Shown one piece after another: positions 49,966 to 60,152 of a stretch of DNA of 64,000 nucleotides. The stretch spans positions 4,914,501-4,978,500 of the forward strand of contig NZ_FNTD01000004.1 in the NCBI RefSeq assembly GCF_900104815.1. Direction: 5' to 3'. The position numbers were made by a program, and so were the translations under genes. This stretch comes from Streptomyces misionensis. Its GTDB lineage: Bacteria; Actinomycetota; Actinomycetes; Streptomycetales; Streptomycetaceae. The notes under the pieces are model-generated. The model did no database searches. It saw nothing but the letters and a program-made list of their open reading frames with translations, and was not told the origin of the DNA. Each line of letters opens with the position of its first letter. Positions within the stretch are counted from its first letter, which is position 1.

Positions 49966-50742
49966 TCACTTGAGCTTGGCCTCCTGGGCCTTCACCACGG
50001 CCGGCGTCACCGCGTACGCCTTCTCGGCCATCATCGAGCCCAGGTTCACCGTGAAGTAGCCGGACAGGGTGGTGCCGTGCCGGTCGACCTCGCCGTAGAC
50101 CGGGGCCGTCTCCCCGTCGGTCTTGCTGAACGCGGCGAACGCCACCGAGCCGTCGCCGCCGCCCGCGGCCTTCTCCTCGGTCACCTTGGTGAAGTTCACC
50201 TTGCTGCCCGCCTGTTGGCCGACGAAGCCGCCCGCGCACGCCTTCACCGCGGCCGACACCGCCTTCAGGGCCTGCTCGGCGCCGTCACCGTCGTACGAGG
50301 CGAGCGTCACCGTGGTGACGTCCCGGTCCAGGGACTTCTGCAGCGCGCCCTCGAACTTGTCCCCGTCCAGGTCGTCCAGGGACGTCGGCTTGCTCGCGGG
50401 CTGCTTCTGCGCCTTCTCGGTGGCGAGCCGGTCGGTGCTGGCCTGCGCGTCGACGGGCGGGAGCCCGCTGAGCACCTGCGTCAGCGGACGGCAGTCCGCG
50501 TTGTCGGTGGTGACCCGCTTGGCCTCGGCCTGCTTGACCGGCCCGACGTCGAACCCGGGCAGCTCGTCCCCGGTGACGACCAGCTTCTTCAACTCGGCGG
50601 CGCTCAACGCCTTTTCGGGGCTCTTGCCCTTGGCGTCCGAGGAACTGTCCGAAGACTCCCCGGAACAGCCCGTGACAAGGGCGAACGACAGCGCGCTCAC
50701 AGCGACGGCGGCGCACAGTCGCACGCCCGATGATCTCTTCAT
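49966..50742 (-). CDS. Lipoprotein of unknown function
   Basis: A 258-residue lipoprotein. The signal MKRSSGVRLCAAVAVSALSF ends in lipobox LVTGC (Cys26), followed by a Ser/Asp-rich tether. The mature domain (LKKLVVTGDELPGFDVGPVK; ASYDGDGAEQALKAVSAAVK; FTVNLGSMMAEKAYAVTPAV) resembles actinomycete surface lipoproteins that carry a PknH-sensor-like fold. That link is tentative. It is likely to be anchored on the outer face of the membrane. No operon partner is clear. Confidence 0.85.
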   Translation of the reverse strand: MKRSSGVRLCAAVAVSALSFALVTGCSGESSDSSSDAKGKSPEKALSAAELKKLVVTGDELPGFDVGPVKQAEAKRVTTDNADCRPLTQVLSGLPPVDAQASTDRLATEKAQKQPASKPTSLDDLDGDKFEGALQKSLDRDVTTVTLASYDGDGAEQALKAVSAAVKACAGGFVGQQAGSKVNFTKVTEEKAAGGGDGSVAFAAFSKTDGETAPVYGEVDRHGTTLSGYFTVNLGSMMAEKAYAVTPAVVKAQEAKLK

Positions 50743-50784
50743 GGGCGAACTATGTAATCACTGTGAAAGATCAGTCAAGGGAGA

Positions 50785-51123
50785 TTAAAAACCCAGGCGT
50801 TCGCGGCGCACCGAATACACCACGAACCCGGCGCCCAGGGCGAGGAACAGGGTGCCGCCGACGACGTAGGGCGTGGTGTCCGGGCTGCCGGTGTCGGCGA
50901 GTTGGGCGGTGCCGTCCGCCGCCCCGGTGCCGGTCCGCGCGGTGTCCGCCGAGACCGCCTTGGCCTGCTCGGCGACCGGCGCGGAGAGGGCCGGGACGGA
51001 GCCGGCCACCGTGTCTCTCGCCGGGGTTTCCTGGGACGCGTTCGCGGACGGGACGAACCACAGGGCGCAGAGCAGGGTGCCCGCGGCGGTGGCGGTCAGC
51101 AACGGGCGGCGAGCGGATGACAC
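50785..51123 (-). CDS. LAxTG sortase-anchored surface protein
   Basis: A 112-residue protein. A signal peptide (RRPLLTATAAGTLLCALWFV, cleaved near SANA-SQ) precedes a ~50-residue Ala/Thr/Asp spacer. The sorting signal is LADTGSPDTT, then a TM helix YVVGGTLFLALGAGFVVYSV and the basic tail RRERLGF. LAxTG is the motif recognised by Streptomyces class E sortases, which attach chaplins and other proteins to peptidoglycan. There is no chaplin domain. No sortase gene is adjacent. Confidence 0.9.
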   Translation of the reverse strand: MSSARRPLLTATAAGTLLCALWFVPSANASQETPARDTVAGSVPALSAPVAEQAKAVSADTARTGTGAADGTAQLADTGSPDTTPYVVGGTLFLALGAGFVVYSVRRERLGF

Positions 51124-51232
51124 GGAATATCGATCCCCTTGTGACGCTGGCGAATTGGCCGTGTGGAGCGATGTTAGTGAAAGGCGCGGGTCACGGGAAA
51201 GTCACGGGAGGTTTCGGCCGTACGCTCGCGCC

Positions 51233-51577
51233 ATGAACGACGAAGAGACATCACGTTTTGTGCGGCTTCGCGTGGAGCTGGTGGTCGAGGTGCGCGACGA
51301 GGACGAGGTGGCCAAGGCCGCGCTGCGCCGGATCGCCGCCGACCCGGAGCTGCCGGAGGCCGAGCGCGGCCAGGCCGAGAGCGCTGTGACGGAAGACACC
51401 GCGGAGGCGCTGGCGTATCTCGTGGATCCGTTCGACCTGGTCAGCGAGGTGCCGGGGGTGGAGCTCCAGCAGGCCTCCTGGTCGAGTGAGCGGATCGACT
51501 ACGACCCTGACTCGCCCGAATGGGACATGGACGGGGATGATGGGCACGACGACGAAGAAGAGGACGGCATCGGCTGA
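51233..51577 (+). CDS. Conserved acidic actinomycete protein
   Basis: A 114-residue protein from ATG 51233. The first half (FVRLRVELVVEVRDEDEVAK; ALRRIAADPELPEAERGQAE) is alpha/beta, and the last 25 residues are highly acidic (DGDDGHDDEEEDG). No family is recognised. The gene stands alone, between the LAxTG gene and the L,D-transpeptidase gene, with a terminator at 51597-51624. It is cytoplasmic by sequence. Confidence 0.8.
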   Translation: MNDEETSRFVRLRVELVVEVRDEDEVAKAALRRIAADPELPEAERGQAESAVTEDTAEALAYLVDPFDLVSEVPGVELQQASWSSERIDYDPDSPEWDMDGDDGHDDEEEDGIG

Positions 51578-51596
51578 ACGTCCCGGGGCACTCATG

Positions 51597-51624
51597 ACCC
51601 CGGACGGCAACCGCCGTCCGGGGT
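51597..51624 (+). terminator. Hairpin after acidic protein gene
   Basis: Perfect 12-bp arms (51597-51608, 51613-51624) with a 4-nt loop followed by TTCG. Confidence 0.85.
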
Positions 51625-51818
51625 TTCGCCGTCTCGGGGGGCGCACGGAACGGCCACGCACCACGCATCGCCCGGCGGCGAACCGCCAACCGCCCGGCGG
51701 GGTGGTGTGCCCCACACTCCGGTGGATCCGGAACGGGACGAACCGGCCGTAGCGTTGAAGGTTCTCACGGGGAACTCTCGGGGTTATCTGCGACTCGGCA
51801 ACGATGGAGAAGTTTGTG

Positions 51819-53066
51819 ATGACGGACGGTAAGCGGCGCAAGGGCCTGGTGGCCGCGTCCGCTCTGCTCGGTGGTGTGCTGATGCTCTCGGCCTGTTCCG
51901 GAGGGGACAAGGCCTCGGCCCACGGCAACGGCGAATCATCGCAGGCACAGGCGGACGCGGCGGCGGCCAAGAAGTCGTCGGAGGCACAGATCGCGGTCAC
52001 GCCGAAGGACGGCTCGAACAACGCGTCGATCAACAACTCCGGCACCGTCACGGTCAGCAAGGGCACGCTCACCACGGTCACCATGACCACCGAGGACGGA
52101 AAGAGCGTCGCCGGCCAGCTGTCCGCGGACAAGACCAGCTGGAAGCCGACCGTCCAGCTGGAGCGCTCCACCACCTACAAGATCGCCGCGGAGGCCAAGG
52201 ACTCCCAGGGCCGCATAGCCCACGAGAACGCGTCCTTCACCACCGTCTCCCCGACCAACAGCTTCATCGGCTCCTTCACCCCGGACAACGGCTCGACCGT
52301 CGGCGTGGGCATGCCGGTCTCGATCAACTTCGACAAGGCGATCACCAACAAGGCGGCCGTGCAGAAGGGCATCACGGTCAGCTCCAGCAGCGGCCAGGAG
52401 GTCGCCTGCCACTGGTTCAACGCCAACCGCATGGACTGCCGCCCCCAGGACTACTGGAAGGAAGGCTCCACCGTCACCCTGAAGCTCGCCCTCGACGGCG
52501 TCCAGGGTGCGAACGGCGTCTACGGCGTCCAGCAGAAGACGGTCACCTTCCACATCGGCCGCAACCAGGTCTCCTACGTCGACGCGCAGACCCACCAGAT
52601 GAAGGTCACGCAGGACGGCAAGGTCGTCAAGACCATCCCGATCTCCGCCGGCTCCCCCGAGCACACCACCTACGAGGGGCAGATGGTGATCTCGGAGAAG
52701 TTCAAGCAGACCCGCATGAACGGCGCGACGGTCGGCTTCACCGACGACGACGGCAAGGGCGAGTACGACATCAAGGACGTGCCGCACGCCATGCGCCTGA
52801 CCACCTCCGGCACCTTCATCCACGGCAACTACTGGGGCGCCCCCTCGGTGTTCGGCAGCGTCAACACCAGCCACGGCTGCGTCGGCCTGCGGGACGTCAA
52901 GGGCGCCGGCGACCCGAGCACCCCGGCCGCCTGGTTCTACAACCACTCGCTGATCGGTGACGTCGTGGTCATCCAGCACACCGGCGACAAGACCGTCTCC
53001 CCGGACAACGGCCTCAACGGCTGGAACATGGACTGGGCCCAGTGGAAGGCCGGTTCGGCCGTCTGA
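51819..53066 (+). CDS. L,D-transpeptidase lipoprotein (YkuD)
   Basis: A 415-residue lipoprotein. ATG 51819 is preferred because the GGAG ribosome site overlaps an upstream in-frame ATG (51804); GTG 51816 is also possible. Lipobox is LMLSAC. Two Ig-like domains are followed by a YkuD catalytic domain (NQVSYVDAQTHQMKVTQDGK; TFIHGNYWGAPSVFGSVNTS; SHGCVGLRD), with the active Cys in SHGCV. Actinobacterial enzymes of this shape (LdtMt2-like) form 3-3 peptidoglycan cross-links. The final GWNMDWAQWKAGSAV resembles the C-terminal extension of that class. Confidence 0.95.
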   Translation: MTDGKRRKGLVAASALLGGVLMLSACSGGDKASAHGNGESSQAQADAAAAKKSSEAQIAVTPKDGSNNASINNSGTVTVSKGTLTTVTMTTEDGKSVAGQLSADKTSWKPTVQLERSTTYKIAAEAKDSQGRIAHENASFTTVSPTNSFIGSFTPDNGSTVGVGMPVSINFDKAITNKAAVQKGITVSSSSGQEVACHWFNANRMDCRPQDYWKEGSTVTLKLALDGVQGANGVYGVQQKTVTFHIGRNQVSYVDAQTHQMKVTQDGKVVKTIPISAGSPEHTTYEGQMVISEKFKQTRMNGATVGFTDDDGKGEYDIKDVPHAMRLTTSGTFIHGNYWGAPSVFGSVNTSHGCVGLRDVKGAGDPSTPAAWFYNHSLIGDVVVIQHTGDKTVSPDNGLNGWNMDWAQWKAGSAV

Positions 53067-53189
53067 GCCCCCCTCACCCCCGTGCCCGTGCCGTCCCCTC
53101 GGGGGCGGCACTCGCCGTTTTGGGGCCTTCTCATCGCCCTCTTATGACGGCCTCACGGTGCCGTCACGCTGCGCTCCTAACGTGCCGCC

Positions 53190-54662
53190 ATGTTCTTCAC
53201 CTACCTGAGACGCGAACTGCGTCGCCGCAGGAAGGCGGCGCTCGTCGTCGCCTCCGGCCTCGCGCTGGGCATCGCGCTGGTCATCGTGGTCAACTCCGTG
53301 GCCAACGGCATGGGCAAGGCCCAGGACAAGGTCCTGCAGTCGCTCTACGGCCTCGGTACGGACATGACGGTCACCAAGGCGGCCACGCCCGCGGCCGCCG
53401 GCTCCCAGCAGCCCCGCTTCCAGTTCGGCGCGCGCGGCGAGGGCGACAAGACGACGCAGAGCAGCGACCGGGTCCGGGTGCAGGGCTACACCACCCTCGC
53501 CTCCTCCACCGTCGACAAGGTCGCGGGCCAGCAGGGCGTGGCAGCGGCGGCTGGCGGGCTGAACCTCTCCGTGGTCAAGGTCAGCGGCACCTTCACCCGC
53601 GGCCAGTTCCAGCAGGGCGGCGGCGCGGGAGGATTCCGGCGCGGCGGTGCCTCCGGCGGCCCGCAGGGCGAAGTCAAGGGCGGCGGCGCCGACTTCGGCA
53701 TCAACCAGTACTCGGTCTACGGCACCGACGTCACCCGGACCGGGCTCGGCCCGCTGACCTCCTCGAAGATCACCAGCGGCCGCGGCTTCAAGACCACCGA
53801 GACCGACGCCAAGGTGGCCGTGGCCGACTCGGCCTACGCCAAGGAGAAGAAGTACGAGGTCGGCTCCACCGTCACCATCAAGGGCACCGCGTACAAGGTG
53901 ATCGGCATCGCCACCGCGGACAGCGGCGACTCCGCGGCCAACCTGTACATCCCGCTGAAGCAGGCGCAGACCCTCGCGGGCGAGAAGGACAAGGTCACCA
54001 CGATCTACGTCAGGGCGACCGACTCCCAGCGCATCGACACCGTCAAGAGCGCCATCCAGAAGAACGTCTCCGGTACGACGGTCACCACCTCCTCCGACCT
54101 CGCCAAGACGGTCTCGGGCTCCCTGTCCACCGCCTCCTCGCTCGCCACCAACGTCGGCAAGTGGCTGTCGATCGCCGTGCTCGTCGCCGCGTTCCTGGTC
54201 GCCGGGCTGCTCACCTCGTCCGCGGTCTCCCGCCGGGTCCGCGAGTTCGGCACCCTGAAGGCGCTGGGCTGGAAGTCCGGCCGGGTCACCCGGCAGGTGG
54301 TCGGCGAGGCCGTCGTCAACGGCCTGGTGGGCGGCGTCCTCGGCATCGCCCTGGGCCTCGCGGGCGCCTACGTCGTCACCGCGATCAGCCCCACCCTCTC
54401 CGCCCAACTGGGCGCGACCGGAGGCGGCTTCGGCGGTGAGCGGCCCGGCGGCGGCGCCTTCGGCGGCGGTGGCGCGGGCTTCGGCGGCCCCGGCCGGCAG
54501 GCGGCGAAGTCCCTGGAGATCGCCCTCACGGCCCCGGTGAGCGTGACGACCATCGTCCTGGCGGTGTGCCTCGCGGTGGCGGGCGGCCTGATCGCGGGGG
54601 CGTTCGGCGGCTGGCGCGCGTCACGGCTGCGACCGGCGGACGCCCTGAGGCGGGTGGAGTAA
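53190..54662 (+). CDS. ABC transporter permease, FtsX/MacB type
   Basis: A 490-residue permease. TM1 follows MFFTYLRRELRRRRKAALVV (ASGLALGIALVIVVNSVANG). A ~270-residue extracytoplasmic MacB-like domain has a Gly-rich loop (QQGGGAGGFRRGGASGGPQG). TM2-4 make the FtsX core (WLSIAVLVAAFLVAGLLTSS; VVNGLVGGVLGIALGLAGAY; VTTIVLAVCLAVAGGLIAGA). A second Gly/Phe-rich insert lies between TM3 and TM4. Together with the ATPase 43 bp downstream it forms a MacB-type mechanotransmission ABC system, probably for lipoproteins, peptides or antibiotics. Confidence 0.93.
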   Translation: MFFTYLRRELRRRRKAALVVASGLALGIALVIVVNSVANGMGKAQDKVLQSLYGLGTDMTVTKAATPAAAGSQQPRFQFGARGEGDKTTQSSDRVRVQGYTTLASSTVDKVAGQQGVAAAAGGLNLSVVKVSGTFTRGQFQQGGGAGGFRRGGASGGPQGEVKGGGADFGINQYSVYGTDVTRTGLGPLTSSKITSGRGFKTTETDAKVAVADSAYAKEKKYEVGSTVTIKGTAYKVIGIATADSGDSAANLYIPLKQAQTLAGEKDKVTTIYVRATDSQRIDTVKSAIQKNVSGTTVTTSSDLAKTVSGSLSTASSLATNVGKWLSIAVLVAAFLVAGLLTSSAVSRRVREFGTLKALGWKSGRVTRQVVGEAVVNGLVGGVLGIALGLAGAYVVTAISPTLSAQLGATGGGFGGERPGGGAFGGGGAGFGGPGRQAAKSLEIALTAPVSVTTIVLAVCLAVAGGLIAGAFGGWRASRLRPADALRRVE

Positions 54663-54705
54663 CCGCCCCGCGGCGCACCCACCCCCAACCTTCCCAGGAG
54701 CCACC

Positions 54706-55360
<655 letters not shown>

Positions 55361-55389
<29 letters not shown>

Positions 55390-56293
55390 GGGGCTGCGCG
55401 GACGCCCCCGCCCGGGTGGCGTCCGCGCCCCAACTGGCCAGCAGACGCAGGGACTCGGCGGACGGGGAGCCGGGTTCCGCGTGATAGACGAGCAGGGACT
55501 GGTCGGTGCCGTCCGACAGCCGGAAGGACTCGAAGTTCAGGGCCAGGTCGCCCACCAGCGGATGGTGCAGCCGCTTGACGCCGTGGCTCTTCTCCTTGAC
55601 GTCGTGCGTGGCCCACAGCCGGCGGAACTCCTCGCTCTTCACGGAGAGTTCGCCCACCAGGGCGGACAGGCGCGGGTCGTCCGGCCAGCAGCCCGCGTCC
55701 ATGCGCAGGGCGCAGACGATGTCGATCGCCTTCTGCTCCCAGTCGACGAACAGCTCCCGGTACTCGGGCCGCAGGAACACCAGCCGCGCCCAGTTGCGCT
55801 CGGCCGCCGGCAGGTCGTCCCAGTCCCCGAAGACCGCGGCCGCCATCCGGTTCCAGGCGAGGATCTCCGAGCGCCGGCCCACGACGTACGCCGGTACGCC
55901 CTCCATCGTGTCCAGCAGCTGCCGCAGCGCCGGGCGCACGTGCTGCTGGCGGGCCGCGGGCTTCTTCTTGTGCGACTTCGGCTTGGCCAGGTGCGTCAGG
56001 TGCGCGTGCTCCGCGTCGGTGAGGCGCAGGGCACGGGCGATGGAGTCCAGGACCTCCGCCGAGACGTTGCGGCCGTTGCCCTGCTCCAGGCGCGTGTAGT
56101 ACGCCACCGACACCCCGGCCAGCTGCGCCAGTTCCTCCCGGCGCAGTCCCGGCACCCGGCGGTGCCGGCCGAAGTCCGGCAGCCCCACGTCCTCCGGCTT
56201 CAGCCGGGCCCGCCGGCTGCGCAGGAACTCGCTGAGCTCGGCCCGCCGGTCCAGGGGCGGGCCGGCGACGGCTGCTTCCGGCTGTTCGTCCAT
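55361..56293 (-). CDS. XRE-family MmyB-like regulator
   Basis: A 310-residue regulator from ATG 56293. The N-terminal HTH ([60 protein letters not shown]) precedes the MmyB-like ligand-binding PAS-type domain ([60 protein letters not shown]). These regulators commonly repress a divergent oxidoreductase gene, which fits the alcohol dehydrogenase gene starting at 56477. The inter-gene gap is 183 bp. Confidence 0.94.
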
Positions 56294-56476
56294 ACCACCA
56301 GTATCCGGTGGGGCCGCCGGTCGTGGGCGTGTCAGCCTGATCCCGCCAGTGGTAGGCACGGCGGTCGTACGCAAAGGCGTGGGCTGGGTGACGCGGGCCG
56401 GACGGGGCACGCTGGGTGGTGCGCTCGGTGGAAAGACAGCCGGCGCCTGCCAGATCCTGTGAGGGAGAACCCCGAC

Positions 56477-57517
56477 ATGACCAGTGTTGCCGCGTACGCC
56501 GCGCCCGCCCCCAAGGCCCCCCTGGAGCGGACCACCATCGAGCGACGGGCGGTCGGCGAGTTCGACGTACTGATCGACATCAAGTTCGCCGGCATCTGCC
56601 ACTCCGACATCCACCAGGTCCGCGAGGGCTGGGGCAAGGCCATCTTCCCGATGGTGCCGGGCCACGAGATCGCCGGAGTCGTCTCCGAGGTCGGCTCCGG
56701 CGTGACGAAGTACGCCGTCGGCGACCGCGTGGGCGTCGGCTGCATGGTCGACTCCTGCCGGGAGTGCGACAACTGCAAGGCCGGCCTCCAGCAGTACTGC
56801 GACCAGCGTCCGACCATGACCTACAACGGCATCGGCAAGGACGGCCGGCCCACCTACGGCGGCTACTCGCAGAAGATCGTCGTGGACGAGAACTACGTCG
56901 TCCGCATCCCCGACGGGCTCGCCCTCGACGTGGCCGCGCCGCTGCTGTGCGCCGGTATCACCACCTACTCCCCGCTGAAGCACTGGAACGCCGGCCCCGG
57001 CAAGAAGGTCGCCGTCGTCGGCTTCGGCGGACTCGGCCACGTGGGCGTCAAGATCGCCCACGCCCTCGGCGCCGAGGTGACCGTCCTGTCCCAGTCGCTG
57101 CGCAAGAAGGACGACGGTCTGCGGCTGGGCGCCGACCACTACCACGCCACCAGCGACCCGAAGACCTTCGAGGACCTCAAGGGCACCTTCGACCTGATCC
57201 TCAACACGGTCTCGGCCCCGCTCGACTTCGCCGCGTTCCTGTCCCTGCTGCGCACGGACGGCGCCATGGTGAACGTGGGCCTGCCCGAGGAGCCGGTCCA
57301 GATCGTCCTCCAGTCCCTCTTCGGCAACCGCCGCAGCGTCAGCAGCTCCAGCATCGGCGGCATCCCGGAGACCCAGGAGATGCTGGACTTCTGCGCCGCG
57401 CACGGCCTGGGCGCCGAGATCGAACTCATCGGCGCGTCCGAGATCAACGACGCGTACGAGCGGGTGCTGTCGAGCGACGTCCGCTACCGCTTCGTGATCG
57501 ACACCGCCACGATCTGA
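56477..57517 (+). CDS. Zinc-dependent NAD(P) alcohol dehydrogenase (CAD type)
   Basis: A 346-residue MDR-family dehydrogenase with a GAGGGAG ribosome site. Catalytic zinc ligands lie in [17 protein letters not shown] and [16 protein letters not shown]; the structural zinc is bound by [15 protein letters not shown]...YC. The Rossmann motif is [20 protein letters not shown]. The [20 protein letters not shown] and [19 protein letters not shown] blocks are typical of cinnamyl-alcohol-dehydrogenase-like, often NADPH-dependent (YahK/AdhC-type), aldehyde reductases. It is probably controlled by the divergent MmyB-like regulator. Confidence 0.95.
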   Translation: MTSVAAYAAPAPKAPLERTTIERRAVGEFDVLIDIKFAGICHSDIHQVREGWGKAIFPMVPGHEIAGVVSEVGSGVTKYAVGDRVGVGCMVDSCRECDNCKAGLQQYCDQRPTMTYNGIGKDGRPTYGGYSQKIVVDENYVVRIPDGLALDVAAPLLCAGITTYSPLKHWNAGPGKKVAVVGFGGLGHVGVKIAHALGAEVTVLSQSLRKKDDGLRLGADHYHATSDPKTFEDLKGTFDLILNTVSAPLDFAAFLSLLRTDGAMVNVGLPEEPVQIVLQSLFGNRRSVSSSSIGGIPETQEMLDFCAAHGLGAEIELIGASEINDAYERVLSSDVRYRFVIDTATI

Positions 57518-57565
57518 GCCGGGAGTCCGGCCGTACGCGCACCCGCCCGTCCGCGCACGGCCGTC

Positions 57566-57613
57566 CGCGCACCCGGTCGCCCGCCGCTTTTGCGGCGCGC
57601 GGCCGGGTGCGCG
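57566..57613. terminator. Hairpin between convergent ADH and GNAT-AAA genes
   Basis: Outer perfect 11-bp arms (CGCGCACCCGG at 57566-57576 and CCGGGTGCGCG at 57603-57613) enclose an inner CCGC-TTTT-GCGG stem. Confidence 0.8.
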
Positions 57614-57630
57614 TGCGTCGGGGCGGCGGC

Positions 57631-58908
57631 TCAGAGCCGGGTGTACGTGTCGATGTCCTCGTGGAATTCCTCGATCGCCCGGGGCGTGAGGGTCGGGCGG
57701 GTGTCGGAGACCGCGGCCATGTAGTCCTCGGTGCCGGCCGGGCGGCCCCGGCGCTCGGCGACCTCGCGCTCGAAGGCCGACTGCGCCCCCTTGCGGGCGG
57801 CGAACTCGATGTCGGCCGGGGTGAACAGCTCGGTGGCGGCGACCAGCCGGCCGAGGTCGACCGAGTCGCTCGCGTCCCTGAGGTAACGGGTCCAGATCGC
57901 CGCGCGGGCGGTCGCGTCCGGCGGGCCGATGGGGATGACGTAGTCGAACCGCCCCGGCCGCAGGAAGGCGGCGTCGAGGGACCGTACGGAATTGGTCGCG
58001 CACACCAGCAGCCGGGCGTCGGGCTCGCGGAACACGGGGATCAGCTTGAGGAGTTCGTTGGTCACCCCGTGGCCGGGATCGACCGCCTTGCCGGAGCGCG
58101 CGGCGGCGATCTCCTCCACCTCGTCGATGAACAGCACCACCGAGTCCAGCTCCGCCAGGTCCGCGAAGGCCTCCCGCAGCGCCGTGGCCAGCCCCTCGCT
58201 GGTGTCGGCGGCGAGCCGGGACGGGAACAGCTCCACGAACGGCCAGCCGAGCCGGGAGGCGACCGCCTTGGCGAAACTGGTCTTGCCGGTGCCGGGCGGC
58301 CCGAACAGGATGACCGACTTGGGCGGCACGACGCCGTAGCGGTCGGCCAGCGCCGGCTCCGTCAGCGGCAGCACCACCCGGCGCTCCACGACCTGCTTCT
58401 CCCGTTCCATGCCCGCCATGGCGTCCCACAGCCCCGCGGGCAGCATCCGCCCGCCGAGCGCCGCGAGGACATCCGCGTTGGCGGCGCCGAGCGGCTCGAG
58501 CTTCTCGAAGTAGGCGAGGTCGTCGCGGCACCGGTAGCCGGTGTTCGTCAGCGCCTTCGAACCGGCGGCGCCCGAGGGCAGCAGCGCGCTGATGTGCCGG
58601 ACCCCCAGCGCCCGCAGCCGCCGCTCCAGCTCGGCGAGCAGGGCGCTGCCGATCCCGCGCTCGCGCCAGCGGGCGGCGAGCGCCATCAGCAGGATCCAGC
58701 CCCGCTTGCCCTGGGCCTGGGCCACGGCCATCCCCACCAGTTCGTCCCCGACCACGGCGACCACCGCCGTCTGCCCGGCCTTCGCCGCGGCCATCACCTC
58801 GGACACCGGGAACACCGGGTCCTCGTCGGCCCGCCGGGACTGGTCCCAGATCTGGATGGCCTGGTCGAGATCGTCGTCGTGATAGTCGCGCAGGTGCCAT
58901 GCCGGCAT
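57631..58908 (-). CDS. GNAT acetyltransferase-AAA+ ATPase fusion
   Basis: A 425-residue fusion. Residues 1-140 are a GNAT domain (HLRDYHDDDLDQAIQIWDQS; ALAARWRERGIGSALLAELE, with the acetyl-CoA loop RxxGIGxAL; then TNTGYRCRDDLAYFEKLEPL). Residues 180-420 are a classic AAA+ domain: Walker A LFGPPGTGKTSFAKAVASRL, Walker B SVVLFIDEVEEIAAARS, sensor 1 LLVCATNSV and the SRH SLDAAFLRPGRFDYVIPIG. No protease or HTH is attached. Streptomyces keep such fusions, but I know of no functional study. Substrates may be proteins remodelled and acetylated together. Confidence 0.93.
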   Translation of the reverse strand: MPAWHLRDYHDDDLDQAIQIWDQSRRADEDPVFPVSEVMAAAKAGQTAVVAVVGDELVGMAVAQAQGKRGWILLMALAARWRERGIGSALLAELERRLRALGVRHISALLPSGAAGSKALTNTGYRCRDDLAYFEKLEPLGAANADVLAALGGRMLPAGLWDAMAGMEREKQVVERRVVLPLTEPALADRYGVVPPKSVILFGPPGTGKTSFAKAVASRLGWPFVELFPSRLAADTSEGLATALREAFADLAELDSVVLFIDEVEEIAAARSGKAVDPGHGVTNELLKLIPVFREPDARLLVCATNSVRSLDAAFLRPGRFDYVIPIGPPDATARAAIWTRYLRDASDSVDLGRLVAATELFTPADIEFAARKGAQSAFEREVAERRGRPAGTEDYMAAVSDTRPTLTPRAIEEFHEDIDTYTRL

Positions 58909-58997
58909 GGGGACACCACCTCACCGCCGGGGGAGTCTCCCATTGTCTCCGCGGGGGCGCGGGACGACACCTCGGGGCGCCGGCGCCCCGGCCCCGG

Positions 58998-60089
58998 TCA
59001 GGCGGCCACCGCTCCCACGGTCTCGTTGCGGACCCGGCAGTAGTACTCCGCCGGGTCGCCCCGGTAGCTCCACGGCAGGGCGTCCACATGGCCGTCGACC
59101 AGCAGGAACTGTTCCAGGGCCGCCTCGTGCCGGTCCTGGAGGTGGAGGTAGTAGGCGAGCAGGTGGCGCAGCTGGGCGAGGCCCGGACGGTCGGGGTCGG
59201 CGGCCGCGCAGGCCGCGGCGTCGGCGAGACCCGCGTCCACCAGGGCGAGCATCTCGGGGGTGCTGTCCACCGCGACGTCGGTGGTGTCGTCGTGCTCGAA
59301 GTGCGCGATCAGCGGCAGCGCCGTCAGCAGGCTGCCGGGCGGCGCCCCGGCCGCCGCGCGCGCCGCGAACTCGAACGCCAGCCGCTTGGAGCCGCGCCAC
59401 TTCTCGCACCAGTACTGGAGCGCCGCGTAGTGCGCCCCGTAGTGGTGCGGGGCGCGCGCGGTGATCTCCGCCCACAGCTTGTCCATCTCGGCGTGCGGAT
59501 ACCCGAGGCCGAGTGCCACCCAGACCTCCGCCACGTACGGCGTCGGGTCCTCGGGGTTCAGCTCCGCGGCCCGCGCGATCTCCTCGCGGGCCGCGGCCAG
59601 CGTGCGGTGGAAGCCGTCGAACTGCTCCCGGGTGGTGGACCCGGCCCGCTGCGCGCCGCGCAGCTCCCACGCCAGGTACACCGTGCTCTGCGCCCTGACC
59701 ACGGCCGCGTCCGGGTCCCCGGGGCGTGCGGCTTCCCAGTCCATCAGCCAGCCGTCCTCCTGGGCCGCGAGCGTGCCCAGCAGCGACACGATCGACGAAC
59801 GGCGTTCCCAGTCACGCCCGTTGGCGTGCAGCAGCGCCGCCGCCGGCTGCCAGTCGCGGCCGCGCGCCGCCTCCAGGGCGGCCGACCAGGCGGCGGGCAC
59901 GGGCGCCGAGTGCTCGGTGTCCTGCCGCTCCGGGGGCAGCAGTCCCCGCTGCTCGGCGGCGATCGCCGTCTCGTCCGGGTCCGGCGGACTCGGGGAGAAC
60001 AGCTCCTTCAGGAACACACCGGTGAGCCACACGGCGGCGATCACCACGGGCAGGGCCAGGACGCCCAGGATCCACAGGAGGACGGTCAT
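58998..60089 (-). CDS. Membrane-anchored TPR-like protein A (paralogue flanking M48 peptidase)
   Basis: A 363-residue protein with one N-terminal helix (LLWILGVLALPVVIAAVWLT), a short linker and a helical C-terminus. The block RAPHHYGAHYAALQYWCEKW plus GSKRLAFEFAARAAAGAPPG recurs in the 61953-63071 protein (RAPHHMGAHLAALHYWCEKW). Both end with LVDGHVDALPW/RVDGHVGALPW. The gene starts just before the M48 gene's stop on the same strand, so it is the last of the three-gene set. Function unknown; helical repeats suggest a scaffold or substrate-presenting partner. Confidence 0.85.
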   Translation of the reverse strand: MTVLLWILGVLALPVVIAAVWLTGVFLKELFSPSPPDPDETAIAAEQRGLLPPERQDTEHSAPVPAAWSAALEAARGRDWQPAAALLHANGRDWERRSSIVSLLGTLAAQEDGWLMDWEAARPGDPDAAVVRAQSTVYLAWELRGAQRAGSTTREQFDGFHRTLAAAREEIARAAELNPEDPTPYVAEVWVALGLGYPHAEMDKLWAEITARAPHHYGAHYAALQYWCEKWRGSKRLAFEFAARAAAGAPPGSLLTALPLIAHFEHDDTTDVAVDSTPEMLALVDAGLADAAACAAADPDRPGLAQLRHLLAYYLHLQDRHEAALEQFLLVDGHVDALPWSYRGDPAEYYCRVRNETVGAVAA

Positions 60090-60152
60090 CGGTGAGTGCG
60101 GTCCGTTCGTCTCGTCAGGGGGGAGCCGGCGGGGGCCGGCGGGAAGGGGTGG

